Shown piece by piece: positions 1 through 6,920 of a stretch of 16,378 bases of DNA (position 1 is its first letter; each line of letters opens with the position of its first letter). This DNA is from CAZMCT01 sp964564785 (GTDB lineage Bacteria > Planctomycetota > Phycisphaerae > UBA1845 > Fen-1342): positions 1 to 16,378 of the forward strand of contig CAZMCT010000092.1 of the NCBI GenBank assembly GCA_964564785.1, written 5' to 3'. The notes beneath the pieces were generated by a model. It made no database searches. It worked only from the letters and a program-made list of their open reading frames with translations, and had not been told where the DNA came from. The position numbers were made by a program, and so were the translations under genes.

Positions 1-17
1 CGGCCGAGCCGGCCCGG

Positions 18-1442
18 GTGTCCCGCGGACTGCTGCTTGTGATGCTGGCGGCGCTCGTCGCGAGCGTGATCGCCGCGGTGCAACTCCACGCGCTCTGGCG
101 CAGCTTGCCCGGACCCGCGCGGGCCGCCCTCAATCGCGACGTCGTCCGCTCGACCTTCGCCCGCGCCCGCCCGAACTACACCGCGCCCGCCCGCCAGGGC
201 CTGCTGCTGGTCATCAGCGGCCAGGAGTTCAACGACGCCCTGCGGAACTCCGATCGGCTGCCCGCGCTCGCCGACGAGCTGCGCAACCGTCTGGCCGCGC
301 TGCGCGATACGGATGTCGGGCGGCTCCAGTTTCTCGCGGCCACCCTCGAACAGCGCCGCCTTGCCGGCCAAACGCCGCTCGAATGGTGGCCCGCGGTGCA
401 GCCGCTGCTGGCCGGCCTGCGTGGCGGCCGATTCCGCCACTTTCTCAATGAGCTGCTGGCGGCCGAGGCCGCGGTCTACCAGGAGCTCGGCCTGCGGCCG
501 GCGGTCGCGCTTTGCACGGCCCAGGACAACATCGGCTGGCCGCACGGGCCGTACCTTCAGGTGCTCGCCGCGCGGTTGACCGAGCTGGCCGCCGCGCTGT
601 CCGCCGACGGCCAGCCGGAAGCGGCCGCGACGTGCCGCACGGCTCTGCGCGAGGTGTTGCGGCAGTGGGTGCTCGAGCCGGGGCCGCCGTCGGTCCGGCT
701 GCTGGCGGCCGACCTGCTGGCGCGCGAGCTGGAGTCCGCCGCGGCGGATGATCCGGCCATGGCCGATGACGCCGCGGCCTCGATCATCGAGAAGTGCCGC
801 GCGTGGCGGACCCGCTATCACGCGCGGGCCGCGGCCGCCCCGGAGCCGCCGCTGGTGCTGCGGCTGGGAGAAGATCCGCCGCCGGCACCCTTTGCGGTAC
901 CGCTTCGGCTTCTGGCATGGGCGCTCTGGCTCGCGGCGGCCGCGGCGACGGCGGGGGTTGTGGCGATCTTGACGTACACGCGTGGCTGGAGGCGCGGCGT
1001 CGCGAGCGTGAAACGCCGGGGGCGACGGATGCTCTCGCTGGCGCCGGCAACGGTGCTGTTGATCGGCGGGGGCATTCATGCGGTATTGCGGGACACCCGC
1101 TTCGATCAGGACCTGCGGCGCCTGGACCAGGCCGGCGGTGGCTGGCCGACGCTGGTCTGGCTGGCCGTGGGAGCGACCGTGATGTTGCTCGCCGCCGCCG
1201 CCGCACTGCACGCGCGGAGGAAGCCGCCACAGCCGCGGCGCGCGTGGCTGGCGATGGCCCGCACGGCCGCAACGACCTGGCTAGCGCTGGCGCTGGCCGC
1301 GTTGCTGAGCATCATCCCGGTGCGCAACCAGATGTTCTACTACGAGATGATGTGCGCCCGCGGCCTCGAAGCGGCGACCGCGGCGATCGCCAGTCCGCTC
1401 GATCACACCCTGATCGCGGTGCTGGAAGCGTGGCGGCCGTGA
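18..1442 (+). CDS. Multi-pass membrane protein of unknown function
   Basis: I do not recognise this 474-residue protein. It has an N-terminal hydrophobic segment (about residues 4-24). A long Ala/Leu/Arg-rich, mostly helical region (about 40-275) follows and is probably outside the cytoplasm. Four further membrane segments lie near the C-terminus (about 295-319, 339-357, 378-398 and 413-434), joined by basic loops at 322-337 and 399-409. No catalytic motif is visible. The start used is GTG at 18, directly before the hydrophobic segment, but the frame stays open to the window edge and no ribosome binding site is visible, so the true start could lie upstream or at the ATG at 42. The gene ends 75 bp before the tryptophanase gene. 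The reading frame is convincing; the function is unknown. Confidence 0.7.
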   Translation: MSRGLLLVMLAALVASVIAAVQLHALWRSLPGPARAALNRDVVRSTFARARPNYTAPARQGLLLVISGQEFNDALRNSDRLPALADELRNRLAALRDTDVGRLQFLAATLEQRRLAGQTPLEWWPAVQPLLAGLRGGRFRHFLNELLAAEAAVYQELGLRPAVALCTAQDNIGWPHGPYLQVLAARLTELAAALSADGQPEAAATCRTALREVLRQWVLEPGPPSVRLLAADLLARELESAAADDPAMADDAAASIIEKCRAWRTRYHARAAAAPEPPLVLRLGEDPPPAPFAVPLRLLAWALWLAAAAATAGVVAILTYTRGWRRGVASVKRRGRRMLSLAPATVLLIGGGIHAVLRDTRFDQDLRRLDQAGGGWPTLVWLAVGATVMLLAAAAALHARRKPPQPRRAWLAMARTAATTWLALALAALLSIIPVRNQMFYYEMMCARGLEAATAAIASPLDHTLIAVLEAWRP

Positions 1443-1502
1443 AGGACGCGAACGCCCGGTGCCCTCGCGTCTCGCGCCGGGTTTCCTCCACTCCCGCCGG
1501 CG

Positions 1503-1511
1503 TGGTACAAC
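1503..1511 (+). promoter_or_regulatory. Extended -10 promoter element right before tnaA
   Basis: TGG at 1503-1505 is followed by TACAAC at 1506-1511, an extended -10 form (TGn plus 4 of 6 matches to TATAAT). The ATG of the next gene starts only 7 bp downstream, and no Shine-Dalgarno sequence precedes it. If the element is used, transcription would start at or next to the A of the ATG and give a leaderless mRNA. No good -35 box is seen at the right distance, so this is a candidate only. Confidence 0.35.
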
Positions 1512-1517
1512 TCCGCC

Positions 1518-2870
1518 ATGAAAACCATCATCGAGCCGTTCCGCATCAAGGTCGTCGAGCCGATCCGCATGACCACGCGTGCGGAACGCGAACAACTGCT
1601 GGTCGAGGCCGGGTACAACCTGTTCCTCGTCCGGGCCGAGGACGTGTTGATCGACCTGCTGACGGACAGCGGCACGGGGGCGATGAGCTCGCTCCAATGG
1701 GCGGGCGTCATGCGCGGCGACGAGTCGTACGCCGGAGCGAAGAGTTGGTACGTGTTGCAGGACCGGGTGCGTGAGATTACGGGTTTCGAGCACGTCTTGC
1801 CGACGCACCAAGGCCGGGCGAGCGAACGCATCCTCTTCGAGCTGGTCGGCGGGCCGGGCAAGGTCGTTCCCAACAACAACCACTTTGACACGACGCGGGC
1901 CAACATCGAGCACACCGGCGCCAAGGCCGTCGATCTCGTCATCGACGAGGGCAAACATCCCCAAGTCCGCCATCCGTTCAAGGGCAACATCGATCTCGGG
2001 AAGCTCGAGAGTCTCATCCGCGAGGTCGGCCGCGAGCGCATCCCGCTCGTCATGGTCACCGTCACCAACAACAGCGGCGGCGGCCAGCCGGTTTCGCTCG
2101 AGAACCTGCGGGCGGTCCGCAGGCTGTGCGACCAGCACAATCTGCCGCTCTTCCTCGACGCCTGCCGTTTCGCCGAAAACGCCTGGTTCATCAAGCAGCG
2201 TGAGCCCGGCCAGCAGGACCGCGGCGTCCGCGAGATCGTCCGCGACATGTTTTCGCTGGCCGACGGGGCGACGATTTCGGCCAAGAAGGACGGGCTGGTC
2301 AATATCGGCGGCCTGCTGCTGCTGCGCGACGCCGAGATCATCCGCCGCGCCGACGAGCTGCTGATCCTCACCGAGGGCTTCATCACCTACGGCGGGCTGG
2401 CCGGCCGCGACCTCGAGGCCATGGCCCAGGGCTTCGACGAGGTCGTGCATGAGGACTACCTTCAGTACCGCATCCGCAGCACCGAGTACCTGGGCGAGAA
2501 GCTGCTCGCGGCCGGCGTGCAGATCGTCGAGCCGCCCGGCGGGCACGCGATCTACATCGACGCCCGGCATTTCTGCCCGCACATCCCGCCGGAGCGTTTC
2601 CCCGGCCAGGCGCTGGTGATCGGGCTGTATCGCCACGCGGGCATCCGCGCGGTCGAGATCGGCAGCGTGATGTTCGGCAAAAGCGGCCCGCCGCCGATGG
2701 AGCTGGTCCGCCTGGCCATCCCGCGGCGGGTCTACACCCAGAGTCATATCGACTACGTGGTCGAGGCTGTCATCGAGCTCTACGCGCAGCGCAAGTCCCT
2801 GCGCCCCCTGGAGATCGTCTCCGAGCCGCCCAGCCTGCGGCACTTCACGGCCCGGTTCCGGGAGCTCTGA
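1518..2870 (+). CDS. tnaA: Tryptophanase-type beta-eliminating PLP lyase
   Basis: This 450-residue protein belongs to the tryptophanase / tyrosine phenol-lyase family (PLP fold type I). It would cleave tryptophan to indole, pyruvate and ammonia in the cytoplasm. The family active site is present in order: Tyr71 in SYAG, the QGR loop at 98-100, Asp214 and Arg217 in the DACR stretch, and the PLP lysine Lys257 in SAKKD. C-terminal family motifs are EGFITYGGLAGRD (about 286-298) and RLAIPRRVYTQSH (398-410). From memory of the two enzyme families, three positions separate their specificities; here they are Asp124 (in FDTT), Ile381 (in AVEIG) and His442 (in LRHFTARF). These are the tryptophanase choices, where tyrosine phenol-lyase has Thr, Arg and Phe. 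I see no TnaC leader peptide in the 75 bp upstream and no permease gene beside it. The ATG at 1518 fits the family N-terminus. Confidence 0.88.
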   Translation: MKTIIEPFRIKVVEPIRMTTRAEREQLLVEAGYNLFLVRAEDVLIDLLTDSGTGAMSSLQWAGVMRGDESYAGAKSWYVLQDRVREITGFEHVLPTHQGRASERILFELVGGPGKVVPNNNHFDTTRANIEHTGAKAVDLVIDEGKHPQVRHPFKGNIDLGKLESLIREVGRERIPLVMVTVTNNSGGGQPVSLENLRAVRRLCDQHNLPLFLDACRFAENAWFIKQREPGQQDRGVREIVRDMFSLADGATISAKKDGLVNIGGLLLLRDAEIIRRADELLILTEGFITYGGLAGRDLEAMAQGFDEVVHEDYLQYRIRSTEYLGEKLLAAGVQIVEPPGGHAIYIDARHFCPHIPPERFPGQALVIGLYRHAGIRAVEIGSVMFGKSGPPPMELVRLAIPRRVYTQSHIDYVVEAVIELYAQRKSLRPLEIVSEPPSLRHFTARFREL

Positions 2871-2911
2871 CGTCGGCTGCCTCCGCCGCGCCCCGCTTCT
2901 GCGACTCGGCT

Positions 2912-2941
2912 TTGACGCGCGTCCCGGCCGGCAAGTATCAT
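2912..2941 (+). promoter_or_regulatory. Sigma70-like promoter of the thioredoxin gene
   Basis: TTGACG at 2912-2917 and TATCAT at 2936-2941 each match the consensus hexamer at 5 of 6 bases, with an 18-bp spacer. Transcription would start near 2948 and leave a leader of about 45 nt before the ATG at 2995. Such AT-rich hexamers stand out in this GC-rich sequence. Confidence 0.55.
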
Positions 2942-2994
2942 GCGGGGGAGTGGGGGAGCGCGAGCCGGACGCGATCTAGGCGAGGGAAGCGCGA

Positions 2995-3906
2995 ATGTCG
3001 CGAGGATCAGGAATGCCGCGGCTGGGACTGTGCGCGGTTGTGGCAGGAGCGCTGTCGCTGGCGTGCGCAACGGTCGATGCCCAACCAGTGGCGCGCGGGC
3101 AGGTCTTTCCGGAGTTCAGCGGCACAGACCTGCGCAGTGGCAAGCCTCTGAAGCTGGCGGACTTCCGCGGGCAGGTCGTGCTGATCGACTTCTGGGCGAC
3201 CTGGTGCGGCCCGTGTCGCGGCGAGGTCCCGAGCATCAAGGCCGCGTACGACAAGTATCACGACCGGGGCTTCGAGATCATCGGGATTTCGCTCGACCGC
3301 AACGAGAAGGAGCTGAAAAGCTACATCGAGAAGAACGGGATGACCTGGCGGCAGATCTTCGAGGGCGGCAAGCAACTGGCCGACCGCTTCGAGGTCCGCG
3401 GCATTCCCAAGATGTACGTCCTCGGCCGCGACGGGCGGGTCGTTTCGGACAACGCCCGGGGCGCGGGACTGGCCAAGGCGATCGAAGAGGCCCTGAAGCA
3501 GGCCCCGCGTGACGGCGGGAGCGCCAAAGGTGCCGGTCAAGACGACCCCTTGGGCGCACAATTGGCCGAGGCGAACAAGCTGCGTGCCGCAGGCCGGTAC
3601 GCCGAGGCCCTCGAACTGTACGAGCAACTCGCGCGGTTGCACGCCGACCGGCCCGAAGGTCGGACGGCGGCCGATGCCGCGGCCGAGCTGCGGGCCGACG
3701 CGAACGCCGCCGAGCAGATCCGGGCGGCCGGGGAGGCGAAAGGGCAGCGCGAGGCGGAGAGCTGGCTGAGCATGGCGCGGCAGCTCGCGGAGGTCAAGCG
3801 CTACGACTCCGCCGAAAAATACTATCGCAAAGTGATCGAGAAATACCCCGATTCCCCGCAGGCACGGGCGGCCGCGGAGGGACTCAAGAGTCTTCCGGCC
3901 CCGTGA
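2995..3906 (+). CDS. Secreted TlpA-like thioredoxin with C-terminal TPR-like region
   Basis: The 303-residue protein starts with a signal peptide whose likely cleavage is after VDA at 27-29. The AhpC/TSA-TlpA type thioredoxin domain (about 35-168) carries the redox motif WCGPC at 70-74 and the cis-proline loop RGIP at 135-138. It should act as a thiol-disulfide reductase outside the cytoplasm. A charged linker (about 170-187) leads to an Ala/Glu-rich helical region (188-303). Its last part, KYYRKVIEKYPDSPQARAA, looks like a tetratricopeptide repeat, suggesting a partner-binding tail. The ATG at 2995 has GAGGGA 7 bp upstream; a second ATG at 3013 would give a more standard signal peptide and also has a purine-rich site, so the start may be 18 bp later. 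The last 23 bp overlap the convergent comF gene. Its redox partner is not visible here. Confidence 0.88.
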   Translation: MSRGSGMPRLGLCAVVAGALSLACATVDAQPVARGQVFPEFSGTDLRSGKPLKLADFRGQVVLIDFWATWCGPCRGEVPSIKAAYDKYHDRGFEIIGISLDRNEKELKSYIEKNGMTWRQIFEGGKQLADRFEVRGIPKMYVLGRDGRVVSDNARGAGLAKAIEEALKQAPRDGGSAKGAGQDDPLGAQLAEANKLRAAGRYAEALELYEQLARLHADRPEGRTAADAAAELRADANAAEQIRAAGEAKGQREAESWLSMARQLAEVKRYDSAEKYYRKVIEKYPDSPQARAAAEGLKSLPAP

Positions 3907-4768
3907 AGCGCACCACCGTTCCGGACTCGGACCGCGGGTCGCCGGGCGCGGGCGGCCGGCCGGCGACCACCGCGTAGATGTGCCGCGCGCCGAGCCGCCG
4001 CAACTGCCGGGAAACCTCCGTCACCGTGGCCCCCGACACGAGCAGATTGTCGATAATGCACACGGTTCGACCGGCCAGACTGGGCCGTCCCCACGGCGGC
4101 AGCCACCATGGTCGCGGGCTGAACGCGTCGCGAACGTTCTCGAATCGGGCGGCCCGTGACCGCGTGCCCGACGTCTGCCGCCGGCCGCCGGCTTGGCTGA
4201 GCTGCGTCTGGCTCGGCCCGTACCGCCGCCGCCGGAGCGGGCACACGACCGGCACGCCCAGCCGCTGCGCCAGCGCCTCGGCCAGCAGCCGCGCATGATC
4301 GCACGGTCGCTGCCGGTGCCGCCGCCAGTGCATCGGCCCCGGCACCAGCGCATCCAGCGGTTGCGGCCACGCGGCAGCGCGGACGGCCGCCGCCATGAAT
4401 TCGGCCAGTATATCCGCGTTGCGCTCGTATCCGTCATATTTCAGCCCGTGCACCAGCACCCGCAGCGTCGGCGTGTAGCGCCCCACCCGCGCCACTCCAG
4501 CCACGTTCCAGAAGTACTCGCGTCGGCAACGCGCGCAACGCCCTTCATGAATCGACACTCGGGGCACGGTCCGACCGCAGCGCGGACAAGCCGGCTGGCG
4601 GCGTTCGACCTCGACGTTTGCCCGGCAGTCGGGACACAGCGCGCCGGGGCAGGTGGTCACCCACCGGCCGCAGGCTGCGCACGTCTGCGGCAGCAGCGCG
4701 TCAGATACGCCGCGCGTCAGGGTTCCGAGAACGACTTGGGCATCGTGGATGAGCTGTGCGGCGCGCAT
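3884..4768 (-). CDS. comF: ComF family phosphoribosyltransferase-like protein
   Basis: This 294-residue ComF-like protein is relevant to DNA uptake in competent bacteria, though its biochemical role is unsettled. The N-terminus has a double cysteine-rich zinc-ribbon region: pairs at 30/33, 45/48, 61/64 and 78/81, plus Cys40. The conserved segment RYTPTLRVLVHGLKYDGY (98-114) matches the ComF 'LK..G' region, and QTQLSQAGGRRQ (187-198) matches the usual 'Q..L....R' stretch. The C-terminal PRPP-binding loop is CIIDNLLVSGAT (237-248), where active type I phosphoribosyltransferases usually have two acidic residues followed by a TTGAT or SGAT loop; here the second acidic residue is Asn241. The start at 4768 is preceded by a G-run 9 bp upstream that can pair with a C-run (see the hairpin entry). 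The 3' end overlaps the thioredoxin gene by 23 bp. Confidence 0.85.
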   Translation of the reverse strand: MRAAQLIHDAQVVLGTLTRGVSDALLPQTCAACGRWVTTCPGALCPDCRANVEVERRQPACPRCGRTVPRVSIHEGRCARCRREYFWNVAGVARVGRYTPTLRVLVHGLKYDGYERNADILAEFMAAAVRAAAWPQPLDALVPGPMHWRRHRQRPCDHARLLAEALAQRLGVPVVCPLRRRRYGPSQTQLSQAGGRRQTSGTRSRAARFENVRDAFSPRPWWLPPWGRPSLAGRTVCIIDNLLVSGATVTEVSRQLRRLGARHIYAVVAGRPPAPGDPRSESGTVVRFTGPEDS

Positions 4769-4778
4769 CGATGTTTAC

Positions 4779-4792
4779 CCCCCGCGTGGGGG
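4779..4792 (-). promoter_or_regulatory. Hairpin that would mask the comF ribosome binding site
   Basis: Five C and five G residues (4779-4783 and 4788-4792 on the plus strand) are separated by a 4-base loop. In the comF transcript the G-run lies about 9-14 nt before the AUG at 4768 and is the only Shine-Dalgarno-like sequence there. Folding would hide it. The stem is short, so this may be incidental. Confidence 0.3.
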
Positions 4793-4837
4793 AGCGCTGG
4801 AAGCCGGGGCGTCGCCCGCGGGCGTGCTGCGGACCGG

Positions 4838-4941
4838 CATCGGCCGGTTGAAAAAGGGGACAGGCACCGCGGGAACAGCTATTGGCGCGACTGTGATGCT
4901 GGGTGGGCGCGGAGCCAGTGCCCTTGTTCAACGGGCTGCTA
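4838..4941. repeat. 104-bp palindromic repeat element, copy 1
   Basis: This imperfect inverted repeat fills the space between xseB and comF. Arms at 4847-4871 and 4908-4932 match at 21 of 25 positions when one is reverse-complemented, around a 36-bp centre. Read on the minus strand from 4940 to 4841 it aligns without gaps to copy 2 (10961-11060) at 71 of 100 positions. On the plus strand it aligns to copy 3 at 53 of 75 ungapped positions. The outer end TAGCAGCCCGTTGA (minus strand, from 4941) is identical over 14 bases to copy 2, and its TAG is the stop codon of xseB. An inner block GCGGGA-ACA-GC-TA-TTGGCGC (from 4869) is shared by all three copies. No open frame of note lies inside. Confidence 0.85.
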
Positions 4942-5241
4942 TGACGCCGGCGGCGAGGGCGGGTCGTCATTTTCGTCGCCCGTCGCGCTGTCGCCGGGCT
5001 CGGCGGCCGGCGCCTCGAACGGGGTGATTTGCGGCCGGCCGGCGGCGTCGAGCTGGATTTTCCGGATTCGCTGTTCGGCCGCGTCGAGGATCTGGCGGCA
5101 CTGGGCGGCGAGCTCCATGGCCTCCTCGTAACGAGCGATGGACTCCTCGACGCCGATCTCGCCGGATTCCATCGCGGCGACGATCTGATCGAGGCGCGTC
5201 ATGGCGTCCTCGAACTTCAGCCGGCGTACGGTCTTGGACAT
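4939..5241 (-). CDS. xseB: Exodeoxyribonuclease VII small subunit
   Basis: The 100-residue protein matches XseB, the small subunit of exodeoxyribonuclease VII, which degrades single-stranded DNA with the large subunit XseA. The family core is clear: FEDAMTRLDQIVAAMESGEI (10-29), then VEESIARYEEAMELAAQCRQ (31-50), then a helix ending RIRKIQ (58-63). These form the two-helix hairpin of the family. The tail after about residue 70 is Pro/Asp/Glu-rich and not conserved. The TAG stop is the first three bases of the adjoining palindromic repeat, so the disordered tail could have been set by insertion of that repeat. The xseA gene is not next to it; comF follows downstream on the same strand after 170 bp. 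Confidence 0.92.
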   Translation of the reverse strand: MSKTVRRLKFEDAMTRLDQIVAAMESGEIGVEESIARYEEAMELAAQCRQILDAAEQRIRKIQLDAAGRPQITPFEAPAAEPGDSATGDENDDPPSPPAS

Positions 5242-5251
5242 ACGGCGTCGA

Positions 5252-5281
5252 ATGATGCCGCCGTCAAGCCGGTCGGGTCAA
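5252..5281 (-). promoter_or_regulatory. Candidate sigma70-like promoter of xseB
   Basis: Read on the minus strand, TTGACC (5281-5276) and CATCAT (5257-5252) match consensus at 5 and 4 of 6 bases with an 18-bp spacer. The ATG at 5241 lies only 10 bp past the -10 box and has no visible Shine-Dalgarno sequence, so the message would have a leader of only a few bases. Confidence 0.4.
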
Positions 5282-5333
5282 GTCCGCGCCGGCGGGCGTC
5301 GGCGGGGGGGTTGACCGGCCGGCCATGCTTTGT

Positions 5334-5362
5334 TTGACAAGGAAGCGCGATGCTCTCATACT
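5334..5362 (+). promoter_or_regulatory. Sigma70-like promoter of the coiled-coil membrane protein
   Basis: A perfect TTGACA at 5334-5339 is followed after 17 bp by CATACT at 5357-5362 (4 of 6). Start of transcription would be near 5369, giving a leader of about 80 nt. The region is divergent: xseB is transcribed the other way from just upstream. Confidence 0.55.
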
Positions 5363-5449
5363 CTCGCGACCGCGGGCTGCAATGGCCGCGCGGGGCGCAG
5401 CGGCGTCCGACCCGAGGCTCGGTCGCCAGCGGACTTACAGGAGTGAGCC

Positions 5450-6859
5450 ATGGCCGGTCGGCCCGTTACGCTGCACGGGGGTCCCTCGGGAATGATGTAC
5501 GGGATGATCGCGTTCGCGGTGGTCTCGGTCGTCGCGCTCGGCCTGTTCATCTTCCAGCTCACGAAGAACAAGGGTGCCCAGGCGGCGGCGGACACCGCGA
5601 ATCGGCAGCTGAGCGAGTTCGGCAAGCCACCCGCGTACTACAAGGGCGAGGCCGACGCCCGGAAGACGCCGATCTTCGCGGTCGTCGCCGATGACCAGCG
5701 CAAGCTGGCCTCGCTCGTGACGGGCAACGCCGAGGACATGCCCCCGGCGATGCAGCGCAAGGCCCAGGATGCCCTCGAACGCGCCAGCAAGATCACGGAC
5801 GGCGCGGTCGAGAAGAACCAGTCGCTGGTTACCGCGCTCGAAACGCTCAGCCGCCGCTACGCCGAGAAGGCCCAGGAGGCGCGGGCCAGCGCGGATGAAA
5901 AAGCGACGCTCCAGCAGGACCTCGCGGCGTGCACCGAGGGTCTGCGCAGCCAGCAGGAGCAGTTCACCGCCCAGGTGGGCGAGTTGCGCACCGGCCTCCA
6001 GCGGGCCCAGGACGAGAAGATCAGCGCCCTCCAGCAGAAGGACGCCCAGCTCCGCGAGCTCCAGAGCACCCTCGACGCGACCGAGGCCCAGCTCCAGACC
6101 ATCAAGCGCGAGGGGCTCAAGTCGCTCCAAGACCGCGAGATCGAGATCGGCCGCCTGACCACGCTGATCGGCGACCTACAGAAGCAGGTGCAGGCGCTGA
6201 AGCCGAGCACCTTCGACCCCAGCGCCATCCTGACGAGCGCCGACGGCCGAGTGCTGCGGGCCATCCCGGGCAGCGACGTCGTGTACGTCAACCTCGGGGC
6301 GGCCGACAAGGTCAAGCCGGGGATGGGCTTCGAGGTCTACTCGCAGAGCCGCACGCCGAGCGAGGGCCTGCGCGGCAAGGCCTCGCTCGAGGTCGTCACC
6401 GTCCTCGAAGAGACCAGCGAGTGCCGCGTGATGCGTCGCGAGGCCGGCCAACCGATCCTCGAAGGCGACATCGTCGTCAACCTCGCCTACGAGCGCAACC
6501 GCAAGCCCAAGTTCGTCGTCCGCGGTGATTTTGATCTCGACTACGACGGCAACATTGACTTCAACGGCGTCGAGCAGATCAGCAGCCTCATCCGGCAGTG
6601 GGGCGGCCAGGTGGTCCCGGAGCTCGACGAATCCGTCGACTACGTCGTCATCGGGGTGGCGCCCAGCGGGCCCGCGCTCGAGCCCGGAGCCGGGGTCAGC
6701 GACGTCGTTCGCGACCAGGCCCAGCGCAAGGAGCTCGAGCGCAGTCAGTTCCGGGCGCTGATCGAGCGGGCCCAGAAGATGTTCATCCCGGTCATCACGC
6801 AGAACCAGTTCCTGTTTCTGACCGGCTACGCGGGCGATTCGCGCGTCGTGCAGCGGTAG
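5450..6859 (+). CDS. Membrane-anchored coiled-coil protein with FlgT_C-like and BRCT-like domains
   Basis: I recognise no named family for the whole 469-residue protein. One membrane segment lies at about 15-37, with a short N-terminal tail. A long heptad-rich region (about 120-250, many Gln/Glu/Leu/Lys) should form a coiled coil. Residues 262-344 read as a small beta barrel: DGRVLRAIPGSDVVYVNLG, VKPGMGFEVYS and a final EGDIVVNL. This resembles the C-terminal domain of the flagellar protein FlgT. Residues 353-461 resemble a BRCT fold: a first strand FVVRGDF, helix SSLIRQWGGQVV (379-389), strand VDYVVIG (396-402), a helix ALIERAQKM, then IPVITQNQFLFLTGY (446-460). The domain assignments are inferred from pattern. 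The start is well supported by AGGAG 6 bp upstream. The gene is monocistronic and converges with the ChaN-like gene 61 bp later. Confidence 0.85.
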   Translation: MAGRPVTLHGGPSGMMYGMIAFAVVSVVALGLFIFQLTKNKGAQAAADTANRQLSEFGKPPAYYKGEADARKTPIFAVVADDQRKLASLVTGNAEDMPPAMQRKAQDALERASKITDGAVEKNQSLVTALETLSRRYAEKAQEARASADEKATLQQDLAACTEGLRSQQEQFTAQVGELRTGLQRAQDEKISALQQKDAQLRELQSTLDATEAQLQTIKREGLKSLQDREIEIGRLTTLIGDLQKQVQALKPSTFDPSAILTSADGRVLRAIPGSDVVYVNLGAADKVKPGMGFEVYSQSRTPSEGLRGKASLEVVTVLEETSECRVMRREAGQPILEGDIVVNLAYERNRKPKFVVRGDFDLDYDGNIDFNGVEQISSLIRQWGGQVVPELDESVDYVVIGVAPSGPALEPGAGVSDVVRDQAQRKELERSQFRALIERAQKMFIPVITQNQFLFLTGYAGDSRVVQR

Positions 6860-6872
6860 CGCTTCGCGCTGC
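6856..6872 (+). terminator. Short hairpin at the 3' end of the coiled-coil gene
   Basis: GTAGCGC-TTC-GCGCTGC forms a 7-bp stem (one G-T wobble) overlapping the TAG stop codon. There is no T-run after it, so it is not a classical intrinsic terminator. It sits between two convergent genes and may only protect the mRNA end. Confidence 0.3.
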
Positions 6873-6920
6873 GTTGAACGCACGCACCGGCCCGCGAGGC
6901 GCGGCGGAGACGGACGGCAA

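Noticed and set aside
1281..2843. Long minus-strand open frame (520 codons) opposite tnaA
   Set aside because: It is antisense to a gene with every family motif intact, is rich in Asp/Leu/Arg from reversed codons, and matches no family. GC-rich third positions keep such frames open by chance.
1518..2870. Tyrosine phenol-lyase as the function of the PLP lyase
   Set aside because: The positions that are Thr, Arg and Phe in phenol-lyases are Asp, Ile and His here, as in tryptophanase.
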